Shown here: positions 55,201 to 64,000 of the stretch, piece after piece
How positions within the stretch are numbered: position 1 is the stretch's first letter
Layout: each line of letters opens with the position of its first letter
DNA from: Urophycis tenuis
Lineage: Eukaryota > Chordata > Actinopteri > Gadiformes > Phycidae
Assembly: GCA_036785325.1 (NCBI GenBank)
Contig: JAXIVH010000001.1
Coordinates: 9,134,573 to 9,198,572, forward strand
Reading direction: 5' to 3'
DNA: 64,000 bases
The notes under the pieces: generated by a model
What the model was told of the DNA's origin: nothing
The model's database searches: none
The model's input: the letters and a program-made list of their open reading frames with translations, nothing else
Position numbers and translations under genes: made by a program

Positions 55201-58200
55201 TATCCGAAAACTTTTTATTACAGTGCATGAAAATGCACTGTTCTGTTCTCCGGAAACTTATTACAGTGCATGAAAATGTACTGTTCTGTTCTCTGGAAAC
55301 TTATTCTTCCGTTTTTTATTATTCCAGGTTTTTTCCGCGCGCAATAACTCAATAACCATTTCAACTAGAAACTTCATTCAAACTTCATCGCATAGGTCTC
55401 AAAATTTGTAGGTGTGCTATGACTTTTGACCTTTGTAACTTTTATACTTTTTTAACTATTAATTAAAAACTACAAAAAATGTCCCATTGACAATGAATGG
55501 TGGAACTTCAGATTTTCTTACTGCCTACTGCTGTCTGTTGCTCCTGCATACTTTCAGCTAGAGACTCCATTTCAACGTTAAACAGTAGACACAAGTCTTG
55601 TGTATTTGATGTATATTTCCATGTTTTGATAGGTTATATACTTTTTGATCAATCACTGTTCAATGACCATGATCATTTTTGGAGAAATGATGAGATTACA
55701 ATGGGTGTGTATTGCATGCCCTTATTAGGGTTAGAGGGTAGCTAAAGTGTCAGAGAGCCCCAGAAAAATACAATATAAATCTCTTTCCACCCTGCTCCTG
55801 GCCACAGTTTACAATGTACACACGTGATTATTTCCAACTTTGTAGACATACGTGTTCTGTCTCTCACAATGTGTTTCAAAAATCGGAGAGATTTACAGAA
55901 TTCGAATTAGCAGCCTCTAAGTGCGGCCAGTCGGTGTCTTCTCCTCATTGACTCCAATACAAATACTTTCCGAGAGAAGCAGAACATTGCCCTGTTTTAA
56001 ACTTGCGAGTGTCTTTGAAATATTTACTCTAGAAACATTTTAGAAACACCAATTCGTTCGGGAAGTCCTTACGGCGATGATGGTCTTGCTTTTTTTCTGA
56101 TAGGAGCTACCGTTTTGTTAGCCTGGGAATTCCCATGCTGCTTTGCGCGCCATTTCATTCTCACTGCAAAGACAGTCTGGAAACCACCGCCCTTATTTTC
56201 CCCTGAGTTAGGGAACCAATCACAGAACGGGGGGGGCAGCAATACGATGACGACGTCTATGCACGACACCGAAGCTTGTAGCGTGTTAATCCAACATGGC
56301 AGCGGACACAACGTTACCGTTCGATGCAGCTTTAGAAAGTGTATTAAGTAGCTTTTGTAGCAATTAATTTAATTTTAGTAGCTCATTTTTAGTAGCAATT
56401 GGCTATGAATCGCGCGCAAAGCAGCATGTGAAGAACCAGACGCCATTTGATAGACATTCGTAGCGCCCAATAAACGGCTCTAGGCATTCGTAAACCACGC
56501 CTCAAATACGAGAAAATGCACACCTAGTTCCCAGACCACCATCTCATCGAGATGTGGACGCGTCAGCCAGGCTACCGTTTTGTCAGAATAAGCCCAAATG
56601 TGAGACCAGTGCCGAGGCAGAAAATGGCTATATTCCTCAACGGCTCTGTCCACATTGCGCATGCAACTGCCATTTTTTAAATTGAGTGACGCGGTCTCTG
56701 TATCGATCGCTTTTTTTCTGATAGGAGCTACCGCTACACACACACACACACACACACACGCGCGGTTTCCTGACTATGCTCACGCACAGAGCTCTAATAC
56801 TTTTCATTGGATAATGTGATTCGGATAGGTGCAGTTCATGGCCGTGTCTACCGAATGTAACCGCTGTGAAACAATCGTTTCATTTATCTGATTAACGGCT
56901 TTATCGAGACCGGCGCTCGCTCTCTGTTATTGTTATGTCTCTCTACCAAAGTGCTCTCTCTCTCCCCGTCTCTCTCTCATCATCGGACAGTAGCGTGTTT
57001 TGTAACGTGTTGGGGGAGTGTTTCCCAGAATGCATTGCGACATTCTGGCATTCTGTGTCATTACATGTTATTGCTATTAGATAGGGTTTGGAGGCGAATG
57101 TTCAGGACATGTTGGGTTGCATTTCACTGTTTCATTACGTTCACTTTGTTGACTGTTGTTTTTGGGATGAGTCAGGGAGCACCATTTATCAACGCTCTAT
57201 GGAACCTTGCCATACCACTACGGTCGTATCAGCGTGTGAAGTCCGCTTGTGACCATGTCATATCAAAGCGACTTGTAAGAGTAGAGTTCCTCTCTCTTTG
57301 TTGAGCTCACCGTAGCTCAGACTGCATTTAATGACGCAGTGGTGAAAGACACTGGTAGTATCACCCGTGCACTGCAAATTTCCCGTGAGGGAATTTTCTT
57401 GTTAACTATTAATACAGTATTCCTCTGCCCAATAATTCACTATTAAATAATTTAATTATTTAAACTATTTGAACTCTTTAACTTTACCCCATTACGGCAA
57501 AATGCTATTATTGGCTATTTTCTACTCTCTTAATATTCATCCAAAACTCAACATCATTAGTTTTTCACTATTATGAATGTATTAGTTTTATTCAATAGTT
57601 CATCCTTGACAGTCATTCACTGTCTTCAATGCTCCCTTTTCTTTCCTTTTTTTATTTATTTATTCTACATTCGTACAGTCTGCATTATGGTGAATGCCTG
57701 ACTGTCTAAACAACTCTCCTCTTTATACTACAGTCTTTTTTCTATTGTAAATTTGTGCAGTACAATTGCACTTTTAAAACCTTTGAAAACTTTTGCTTTG
57801 CATGCACTGTGTAATTCCTGGGAATTGCAAATCTAGTTTGGATTGCTCTCCTGGTTTTGACCATGCCTGTTTCTGGCCATCCTGTCTCGTCGCCTGCCGG
57901 GAAATCACCTCAGCCTTCTGTCCCCGACCACGACCTTCGCCTCTCTCCGTTCCTGGTTTCTGCCTGCCTGTCCCCTGCCCCGATTACTAGACCCTGCCTG
58001 TCCCTGACCATCCCGTCTCGTCGCCTTCCACCTCAGCCTTCTGTCCCCGACCACAAACTTTATCTCTCTGTACCTGGTTTCTGCCGGCCTCTCCCCTGGT
58101 CGGTTACCTGCTCTGAATATTGTGTGTGTGACGATAATAAAAGTAATTTCCAATTATATCCGTCTCTTCGTGTTCTGCAATTGGGTCCAACCTCTACCCA

Positions 58201-58782
58201 TTACATTATATACAGTATTATTGAGTAGTATATACAGTATTAGTGAGTAGTATACAATATAAGTGAGTCGTATATTCAGTATGATTGAGTAGCATATACA
58301 GTGATAGTGAGTAATATATACTGTAGTATATACAGCATTAGTGAGTAATATATACTGTAGTATATACAGCATTAGTGAGTAGTGTATACAGTAGTATATA
58401 CAGTCGTAGTATACCTGGAATATAAAGATCTTGGGCTTCCCGACAAGGCCTCGGCACTTGTCTCCTTTGAACAAGGCGGTGACTTCTTGGATGCTGATCT
58501 CTCCGTCTCTTGCGTGAATCTTGTCTTTCTCGCCGTGACTCAGGAAGACGCAGCAGAAGCAGTCCGCGTCCACGTGGTCAGCATCCGCCGCTAGTGGAAG
58601 AGCACATTTCATTTGAGTTAGAGAAGCTGTTAAACAGATGAGACAAATACACTAAGAATGTTAATGATGGAGTCGGTGGGTCTTACCTTTACGGATCTCC
58701 GTCAGAACAGCTTCCTTCGTCAGATTATCATGGTGTTTGACGTCAAAGTTCAACTCTTTTAATCTGAGGACGGGATTTCCCA

Positions 58783-58845
<63 letters not shown>

Positions 58846-61800
58846 AGGCAGCCAGCCAGCCAGCGGTGTAGTGTAGTTTATTGTAGTGGGCATATAGTAA
58901 TGACAACCCCTCCCAACCCCATTCATATTTAAGGTATGGAGGGAGAAAAATGACAATTAATAAATTTATAATATAAACATTTGAGTTAGAGAAGCTAATT
59001 TAAAGGCAGCAAATATTGCTGCATTTTCACACCCACAATGTGTGTTCGGGTGGGTGAATTGCACGACGTCGGGGCGAATGGGTTGGTACTCATTACTGCG
59101 GCTCAGCTTGTGTCGCAAATTGTCGAATCAAGTCACGTGGACCTCAGCATTTTCCAACTCTCAGCACAGACTCTCCATAACGTTTGGGGCGACAGTAGCT
59201 CAGTGGGTAGAGCGGGTGGTTAGTGGTCGTCCACTAACCGTAGGGTTGGGGGTTCGATCCCTGTGATCCCCACTTCCAAAACTGTCTACATGTCGAAGTG
59301 TCCTTGAGCAAGACACTGAACCCTGAACCCCAACTTGCTCCCCGGGCGCTGATCATAGCAGCCCACTGCTCCTATGTACAATATGTACAATAGGATGGGT
59401 CAAATGCAGAGAACGAATTTCGTTCCCATGTCACATGGGAATGACAAATAAAGACCACAAGGTCACAACAGTCGATATTGTGAAATGTACCTTTAATCAG
59501 GTGAGTCGCCTAAGGCGACGTCATCAAGCAGCACTTGTTTTGTTTTGAGTCAGTTGAGCTGCGCAGTCGCTATCAGACGGATGTATGTTATGAGCTCCTG
59601 CTACTTGCCTCTCAACTCAACAGTGACGGTTTGGTTACGTGTGTGGCCTCTATTTTGTTCATAACTGACTTACTGACTGCTTATAGCTGTCCGCCTAATA
59701 TAGGGCTGCAAATCACCCCCTCAGAATGAAACAATATGGATTAATCATAAATTTCCTGAATCCTTAGATTCATGGGGGTATTCCAGTTTTTGTGTTTTGT
59801 GTTTCTGATGTTTCTAGATGCCACAGGACTAAAAGAAAACATATGATTTAGGCGGGGGGAAAAAGAATATTAAAAGTTTGAAGAGCTCCAGTGTCCCCTG
59901 TACTTGACATACATATTCACTCAAGGGCTTGAAGGAAAGCTCAGAGTGTCCTTAACCAGTCATTGAGCTTCATGCAACAATTAGGCCTGGGAAAGATTAT
60001 TTGTGTATTTGTGTATTAAACTTTATGCAAAGGTTGTTGAGATCACATGGAAACACAGTGAATTCCAACACATCATTATCTGCCAACATGTAGAGACTGT
60101 CTTTACATGCCTGTTGAACGGGCAAACTATCAGGCAGCAATCTGGAACTGCTGTCTACAAGCTTCTCGTGTGGTGCCAAGTCCTACTCTGCATGGATGGA
60201 CTGATAATGATGGCAAGCTGGCCATTCACTGGATGCGTTCCCCACCAGCACGAGATGTGGTGTTGGAGTTGCTATCATGCAAATATGTGCGTTCCTGCAA
60301 ACTGCCAGATTGCAGATGGCTGTCAAATGGACTGCCCTGCACAGACATGTGTAGACCTGCAGACCTGCAGCAACCAAAAACAAGACCATGATCAACAACC
60401 CAACTTTGAACTTGGGGAGTCAGATAAAGAATATGAAGACCAGTTTGAGTGATGAGTCATGTTGAGATATTGAACGCTAATTATCATTATTGCCATTGTT
60501 ATCATTGTGTGGATAGGCTTTAAGACACGGCCGGCACTCCCGATTATGCCCACACCTGTACTTATAAAACAACTGTGTAGCCCTGTTCTCCTTTGATTAG
60601 CCTTGCGTCTTGCAGGCTGACCTGGGCTGCTTATCCCTACAGAGCTGGCCTTTGCGGCTGGCAGGGCCATTCCTGTGGACCAGCTATGGGTCTTGCGTCT
60701 TGCGCACCCACCCAAGCAGCCCTTCTGCTTTTTGGGCTTAGTCTTTGCACCTTGCGGGGCATCAACCCGATTGGAATGTAAATACTGTGTATTTGTAAAT
60801 AGTTCATTGGTGTCACATTGTGTTCTGGTTATTGGTGGCACCGTCACCGTCCATTGACCTGATCTTACTCACCCCCTTACTCACTCTAAATCACCCCCTC
60901 AGAAAGAAATGATATGGATACATCATACATTTCCTGAATCCTTAGCGTCATGGTGGTATTCCAGTTTTTTTGTGTTTTGTGTTTCTGATGTTTCTTGATG
61001 TCACAGGACTAAAATAAAACATGATTTAGGCGGAATTTAAAAAAGAAAAGAAAATTAAATGTTTAAAGAGCTCCAGTGTCCACTGTACTTACTTCATACA
61101 TATTCACTAAAGGGCTTGAAGGAAAGCTCAGAGTGTCCCCTTAAAAATGGTACCAAACACAATAATGTAAAACATTGGGAAATGTCCTGAAAATGAGCCA
61201 ATACCAAGACATGCAACTGAGTCATGAGTCTAAAAGACCTTTTTTCAATGGGGGATGGTAACCTAAACAGCTGATAACACTAATTTAGTTGTGAGTCAGG
61301 AAGGGTTATCATACCAAAAAGTTAACTACAGACATGTATCTTTTCAAAAACGGTGAGTAACCTTTGCCACCTTTAGGGGTACTGACATAGGCCTATCGGC
61401 TGGCCCATGGACTATTTTGTTTGTTTGTTGTTTTGTTTTTAGTTTTTAAATGTTGACTTTGTCTGTTTGTTTGATTTTTGCATTTAGACTTCTTTATTCT
61501 ATCTTGTTTATTAATCAAGTTAGATGCCACTTACTGCCGGTGCCGGTGCCAATTACTTTATTTAATTTCCTAATCATTCCAAAGCTATAGGCGCAATTGT
61601 AAACACCAGGGAAACAAGCTTTGAATGTGACAGTGAAATATAACTGCTCACTTAAAATATTTGAAAATAAATAAATAAATACAAAATATGAATGTGTTAA
61701 TTGAAATAAGATATGAGAATAAATGTTATAAAACATCAGTAGCTCTGGGACATTTTCATTTAGTAAAAGTAGCTCACAGAGGAAAAAATGTTGGTCTAGA

Positions 61801-62038
61801 ACCACCACTGCCCACGGCCCATTTGCATATACGTTTCAATATAGATGTGGTACCTGTCCCGCAGATTATCGCGGTCAGCATCAGTCCCACGGCGAGTTTT
61901 AAGACGGCATATTGTATTGTTTGCACCCATACGTTCATCGAAATTCTTCTGGTTGAAGATGTGTGCCATGCCGCGACGACTGTGGTTCATATTGTACTCC
62001 TTCAGAGAGAATTCCCTTTAGACAGAAACCAAGAGGCA

Positions 62039-62118
<80 letters not shown>

Positions 62119-62424
62119 AACACAGTAGTAGGAGAAATGATCAGATTATGAAATGACTGTACAAACAACAAAATCAGTTGACAAATACGCATAAACATAT
62201 TACCTTTCGACAAGGTCATCCCCATCTGTTTGATTGCCTGAACATTGCATGAAACAAATGTTATCTCAGTGTATCTCAGTAGTATTCATCGGTATGCATG
62301 CATTAGGTAGGCTATGTATTTCTTGTTATACCGTCCACCCCTACTGCAAGTTAAACTCAAACCTAACGAATAATGGTTACAAATTAAAGTTACCTCCACG
62401 CGCATCCTTCTTCCCGGTAGACAT
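48954..62424 (-). CDS. Caspase-6-like paralog, 7 exons, complete, with transposon-filled introns
   Basis: Exons (minus): 62394-62424, 62204-62237, 61854-62015, 58687-58763, 58415-58590, 49614-49770 and 48954-49165; 849 nt, 282 aa, all GT-AG, no stop. Exons 1, 2, 4 and 5 have exactly the casp6 lengths; exon 3 is 12 nt longer, exons 6 and 7 are 9 and 24 nt shorter. Catalytic His120 (FLSHGE) and Cys162 (QACRGE) are kept, as is RRGTDADRDNL. Differences: no TETD-like prodomain site, an acidic linker (SSDEEEEDNQVVEED), the S2-S4 loop reads SFRDINLGTW instead of SHRETINGSW, and eight residues are missing before GKKQMPCF. It is probably an active protease with changed processing and substrate choice (inference). 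Intron 5 is about 8.6 kb and holds two L2 LINEs and other repeats; intron 3 (between exons 3 and 4) holds a SINE and a CXC-type element. Confidence 0.9.
49170..49199. repeat. (CA)n at the exon 7 acceptor of the caspase paralog
   Basis: On the minus strand a (TG)n tract ending in TTCAG directly forms the exon 7 acceptor. casp6 has a similar but degenerate tract at 44281-44312. Confidence 0.9.
49960..51570 (-). mobile_element. L2-type LINE copy A, 5'-truncated and decayed
   Basis: The 3' end at the left is (AAAGTTC)n followed by TTGCTTTATTGTCAATTCC. On the minus strand the frames show reverse transcriptase pieces in order: IIPVPKKPAPSCFNDYRPVA, ALTPIILKCFERLVMSYI, RMLFIDFSSAFNTTIPQ, then KTKKIVVDFRR, STKFLGVHVSEDLSW, LAKKAQRHLSFLRKLKRG and TFYRGTIESILSSCITVW. 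The segments are in different frames, so it is inactive. The endonuclease is absent. Lies in intron 5 of the caspase paralog. Confidence 0.9.
51660..51745. repeat. Stranded piece of the casp6 intron 5 minisatellite
   Basis: TATACACAGTATTATTGAGT and similar units match the minisatellite next to exon 5 of both caspase genes. It sits between LINE A and LINE B, so it marks original intron sequence split by insertions. Confidence 0.7.
52633..54545 (-). mobile_element. L2-type LINE copy B, 5'-truncated, nearly intact reverse transcriptase
   Basis: The 3' end at the left is (CAACT)n followed by TCACTTTATTGTCGTTGC. The minus-strand frame 54446-53301 (381 aa) covers the reverse transcriptase: ARKAAGPDNIPGRLIKECA, CLNDFRPVALTSTIMKCFE, MLFLDFSSAFNTIIPQDLV, GSPQGCVLSPLLF, then the active-site YVDD in LKYVDDTTVVG, and STKFLGVHVSDNLSW. 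It ends early: after TFYRGTIE one base is missing, and the C-terminal part (LQRVVRTAEKIIGTPLPPI through SFFPLAIRLLNAK) continues in another frame to 53048. The endonuclease is absent. ACT trinucleotides occur on both outer sides, so the insertion went into or created a CTA/ACT tract. Confidence 0.92.
55010..57840. mobile_element. Candidate 2.8-kb mobile element with repeated ends, unclassified
   Basis: ACAGTGCATGCAAAGCA at 55071-55087 recurs inverted at 57794-57810. GGAATTGC(N3-4)TCTAGTT is present in direct orientation near both ends (about 55052-55070 and 57824-57838). At the left end TGTTCTGTTATCCGAAAACT is tandemly repeated (about 55088-55310). Inside, TTTTTTTCTGATAGGAGCTACCG occurs twice (near 56090 and 56710). 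No transposase or other coding domain is recognised, so it would be non-autonomous. Confidence 0.45.
57841..58200. repeat. CT-rich segment with internal tandem duplication, possible LTR end
   Basis: CACCTCAGCCTTCTGTCCCC with its surroundings occurs twice about 125 bases apart. It then has AATAAAAG and CTGCAATTGGGTCC, which resembles the R/U5 end of fish LTR retroelements. No matching second LTR or primer-binding site was found. Confidence 0.35.
58205..58414. repeat. Minisatellite next to exon 5 of the caspase paralog
   Basis: Units such as AGTATATACAGCATTAGTGA in tandem. The last ~45 bases before exon 5 match the same position in casp6 (45440-45484) almost perfectly. Confidence 0.85.
58786..58843. 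repeat. (CA)n microsatellite
   Basis: 29 CA units. On the minus strand this is (TG)n about 20 bases upstream of the exon 4 acceptor of the caspase paralog. Confidence 0.95.
59187..59465 (+). mobile_element. tRNA-derived SINE
   Basis: GGGGCGACAGTAGCTCAGTG, B box GGTTCGATCCC, then TCCTTGAGCAAGACACTGAA and a tail with ATGACAAATAAAGACCACAA. The head resembles family A, the body resembles family B. Lies in intron 3 of the caspase paralog. Confidence 0.8.
59710..61143. mobile_element. Element with 245-bp direct repeats around a cysteine-rich reading frame
   Basis: A block from AAATCACCCCCTCAG to AAAGCTCAGAGTGTCC occurs at 59710-59953 and again at 60888-61143 in direct orientation with modest divergence and small indels. 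Between them lie about 930 bases including the cysteine-rich frame at 60107-60391. It resembles an element with long direct repeats, or a duplicated tail. I cannot assign a superfamily. Confidence 0.5.
60107..60391 (+). pseudogene. C-terminal CXC-like fragment of a mobile-element-associated protein
   Basis: The frame (open a little upstream of the ATG too) reads MPVERANYQAAIWNCCLQ, PSPTLHGWTDNDGKLAIHWM, VVLELLSCKYVRSCKLPDC and LSNGLPCTDMCRPADLQ. The Cys spacing resembles tesmin/TSO1-like CXC tails at the end of many uncharacterised proteins encoded in multicopy loci of fish and invertebrates (from memory). Only the C-terminus is present; nothing of the upstream protein is seen. Confidence 0.6.
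62039..62104. repeat. (CA)n microsatellite at the exon 3 acceptor of the caspase paralog
   Basis: About 32 CA units followed by CG units. On the minus strand it is (TG)n about 23 bases upstream of the exon 3 acceptor; casp6 has a shorter (CA)n at the same place (46508-46528). Confidence 0.95.
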
Positions 62425-62747
62425 AGCTTTCAACAGGCTGACAGACTGAGACGGGAGTGAAGTGCGGTGTAGGGCGTTTGGATCCAGTGACATAGTGACT
62501 GGTGGGGACGACGCCGCCAATCACGGCCAAGTTCGTCGACACATGAGTCCAGCCTCTCGTCACCAGCGATGTCTCCCAGAACGTCCACGCCCTCTTTTAG
62601 GTTAAGGAAGTAGGCACTCTGCTACTACTGTTGATAGAACAGTAGGCTATTTCCATGAGCAGGCACCATCCAAGCGGCAACATTCCATGCTGAAAAATGA
62701 AGCCCATGCGGAAGTGCAAAAACTTGCAGTTCCTCGACTGGCCCTGG
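62425..62747. other. Divergent interval, probable promoter of the caspase paralog
   Basis: Lies between the paralog's ATG (minus) and the MUM1-like gene (plus). No repeat or other gene recognised. Confidence 0.4.
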
Positions 62748-62905
62748 CACTAACAACCTCCACCACGACCCCAGCAGTGGCACCAACAACCTCCACCACC
62801 ACACCGGCAGTGGCACCAACAACCTCCACCACGCCCCCGGCAGTGGCACCAACAACCTCCACCACACCGGCAGTGGCACTAACAACCTCCACCACCACAC
62901 CGCAG
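62748..62905 (+). repeat. Threonine-coding minisatellite
   Basis: About five units of roughly 30-36 bases of the type GGCACCAACAACCTCCACCA. One plus-strand frame reads TTSTTTPAVAP repeats, but the frame used by the downstream exon reads GTNNLHH. It may be exon or intron. Confidence 0.8.
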
Positions 62906-62910
62906 ATCAC

Positions 62911-63890
62911 ATGCAGGCTGTCATTGACCGCACTGCAGAGGAAAAGCGACTTGTGGACTTCATTTTACAGTCACAGGGGGCTGAGCAGCATTTGGTGGTA
63001 CTTTGAGATTTTCTTATTACTGACTGACTCACAGAAATTAATCACCAGAGCATTTGTGAGGACTATCATCAACAGACATATTTAACTATGCAGCTCATTT
63101 ATTGTATTTTTATCTTAAATGTATGTATGTATTTAATGTAATTGACATTTACTGCCTGTTCAGTGATTAACAACTATCATACAATAGGCTCAAAGACCCA
63201 ATTCCCACAAAGTAATTGTTCCTGTGTCTTGGTTTGCCAATAGGGTGTGCTCAACGGGAAGCCTTCTAAGTGGTTTCCTCTGAAGTCCTCGTTCCAGGTG
63301 CCTGTCTACCTTGACAGTGAGGAACAACAGGACATCCTGTTTGCCTTTCTGAAGGCAGTACTGCATAGAACACCAACACAACTGGGCTTCATGGATGAAG
63401 TGCAGTTCATCTTGGGTGTTCTATTTCCAGAGGTAGGTCTAACCATGTTATGTATTTGTTCATGTTCCTGTACTTTCAAAGCCTATGTAAACAGCATGGC
63501 TACAATGGTGCTACTTGTGTATGGACCAGTGTATAATGGTTTGCTGTTCTGTATTTTTGAAGTAACCTTTCTCTTTTGGAAGGCCATCATATATGGCCTG
63601 TCTGTGCTGCAGAATTTGTCCTTGCAGGAGGCTGAACAGGTCTTCCTCTCTGGTCCCGTTTATCATCAGAGGTAAGACTATTTTTTTTAAACACAAATCT
63701 TTATCAACTATTTGCTAATATTAGTTAATACCTTAATTAAGAAGTAGTTAATAAATGTACCATTTTAAGTGTTTCCAATATTTCTGTTAACCCAGCAGTG
63801 ATTATTTTCTTGTCCATTTACTATTTCAGTGAAGTGGAGGAGTTTCAAAGAGGAATTGGCAGGCAATTGAGAAAAGAAGGGAAATTGTAA
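62911..63890 (+). CDS. MUM1/PWWP3-like C-terminal domain protein (3' end of gene)
   Basis: Exons with GT-AG borders: up to 62997 (upstream limit unresolved; ATG at 62911 is in frame), 63244-63432, 63583-63671 and 63830-63890 with TAA. From 62911 this gives 141 aa. Landmarks are EEKRLVDFILQSQGAEQHLV, NGKPSKWFPL, VPVYLDSEEQQDILFAFLKA, FMDEVQFILGVLFPEAIIYG, LQEAEQVFLSGPVY and RGIGRQLRKEGKL. The order (RLVxF, then LPEAII, then AExxYLxGP) matches what I remember of the C-terminal domain of MUM1/PWWP3A and PWWP3B, chromatin proteins of the DNA damage response. No PWWP domain is seen here. It may be a short fish paralog, or earlier exons may lie upstream within the threonine repeat. Confidence 0.6.
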
Positions 63891-64000
63891 TTGGTATGTA
63901 GTGCTGTTACCTACTTCACAATCTAGGGGTTGAATATTGGAGGGTGAGGAAAAGTCAATAATGTCAAAAATGTCAATAACATGTTATTTCTACTCTGTTT

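Noticed and set aside
59187..59265. tRNA gene
   Set aside because: SINE head, followed by a SINE body and tail.

Overview
This window is vertebrate nuclear DNA, almost certainly from a ray-finned (teleost) fish. The genes are split by GT-AG introns and are rich in CA/GT and GA/CT microsatellites, long G or C runs, tRNA-derived SINEs and L2-type LINEs with fish-style 3' tails. I rebuilt five genes exon by exon. Four are confidently named from protein families I know: aimp1 (-), tbck (+, 5' part only), mcub (+) and casp6 (-). The fifth is a second, complete, diverged casp6 paralog (-). A sixth gene (+) at the right edge ends in a domain that looks like the C-terminus of MUM1/PWWP3-type proteins. 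All identifications are by eye; no search was run.

Layout. 1-5.4 kb: intergenic, no gene seen. 5.4-17.6 kb: aimp1, six coding exons, 308 aa. 17.6-20.2 kb: head-to-head interval between aimp1 and tbck, probably holding both promoters. 20.2-26.1 kb: nine coding exons of tbck covering about the first 310 residues (the pseudokinase region). 26,790-26,989: a gap of exactly 200 N; the rest of tbck (TBC and rhodanese domains) is not found on either side. 27-30.4 kb: no clear gene, only two weak minus-strand coding hints. 30.5-41.7 kb: mcub, eight exons, 329 aa. 44.0-47.6 kb: casp6, seven exons, 289 aa. 49.0-62.4 kb: the casp6 paralog, seven exons, 282 aa, with about 8.6 kb of mobile DNA in intron 5 and 3.1 kb in intron 3. 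62.9-63.9 kb: the MUM1-like 3' end.

The most unusual signal is in aimp1. Two unrelated minisatellites have each amplified a splice site of the gene. A 24-bp array upstream of exon 2 repeats the intron 1/exon 2 acceptor with the first exon codons about 17 times. A 68-74-bp array downstream of exon 4 repeats the last 27 nt of exon 4 plus its donor, giving eight extra copies. Exon 3 also lies between a 27-bp minisatellite and a pure TCC tract. Other notable points: tbck exon 9 sits between long complementary GU and CA repeats; both casp6 copies keep UG repeats just upstream of the same acceptors; exon 5 of the two casp6 copies looks homogenised while exons 6-7 have diverged.

The genes do not form an operon-like unit. 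aimp1/tbck and mcub/casp6 are each conserved vertebrate neighbour pairs (both on human 4q24-25), and the N gap lies between the two blocks.
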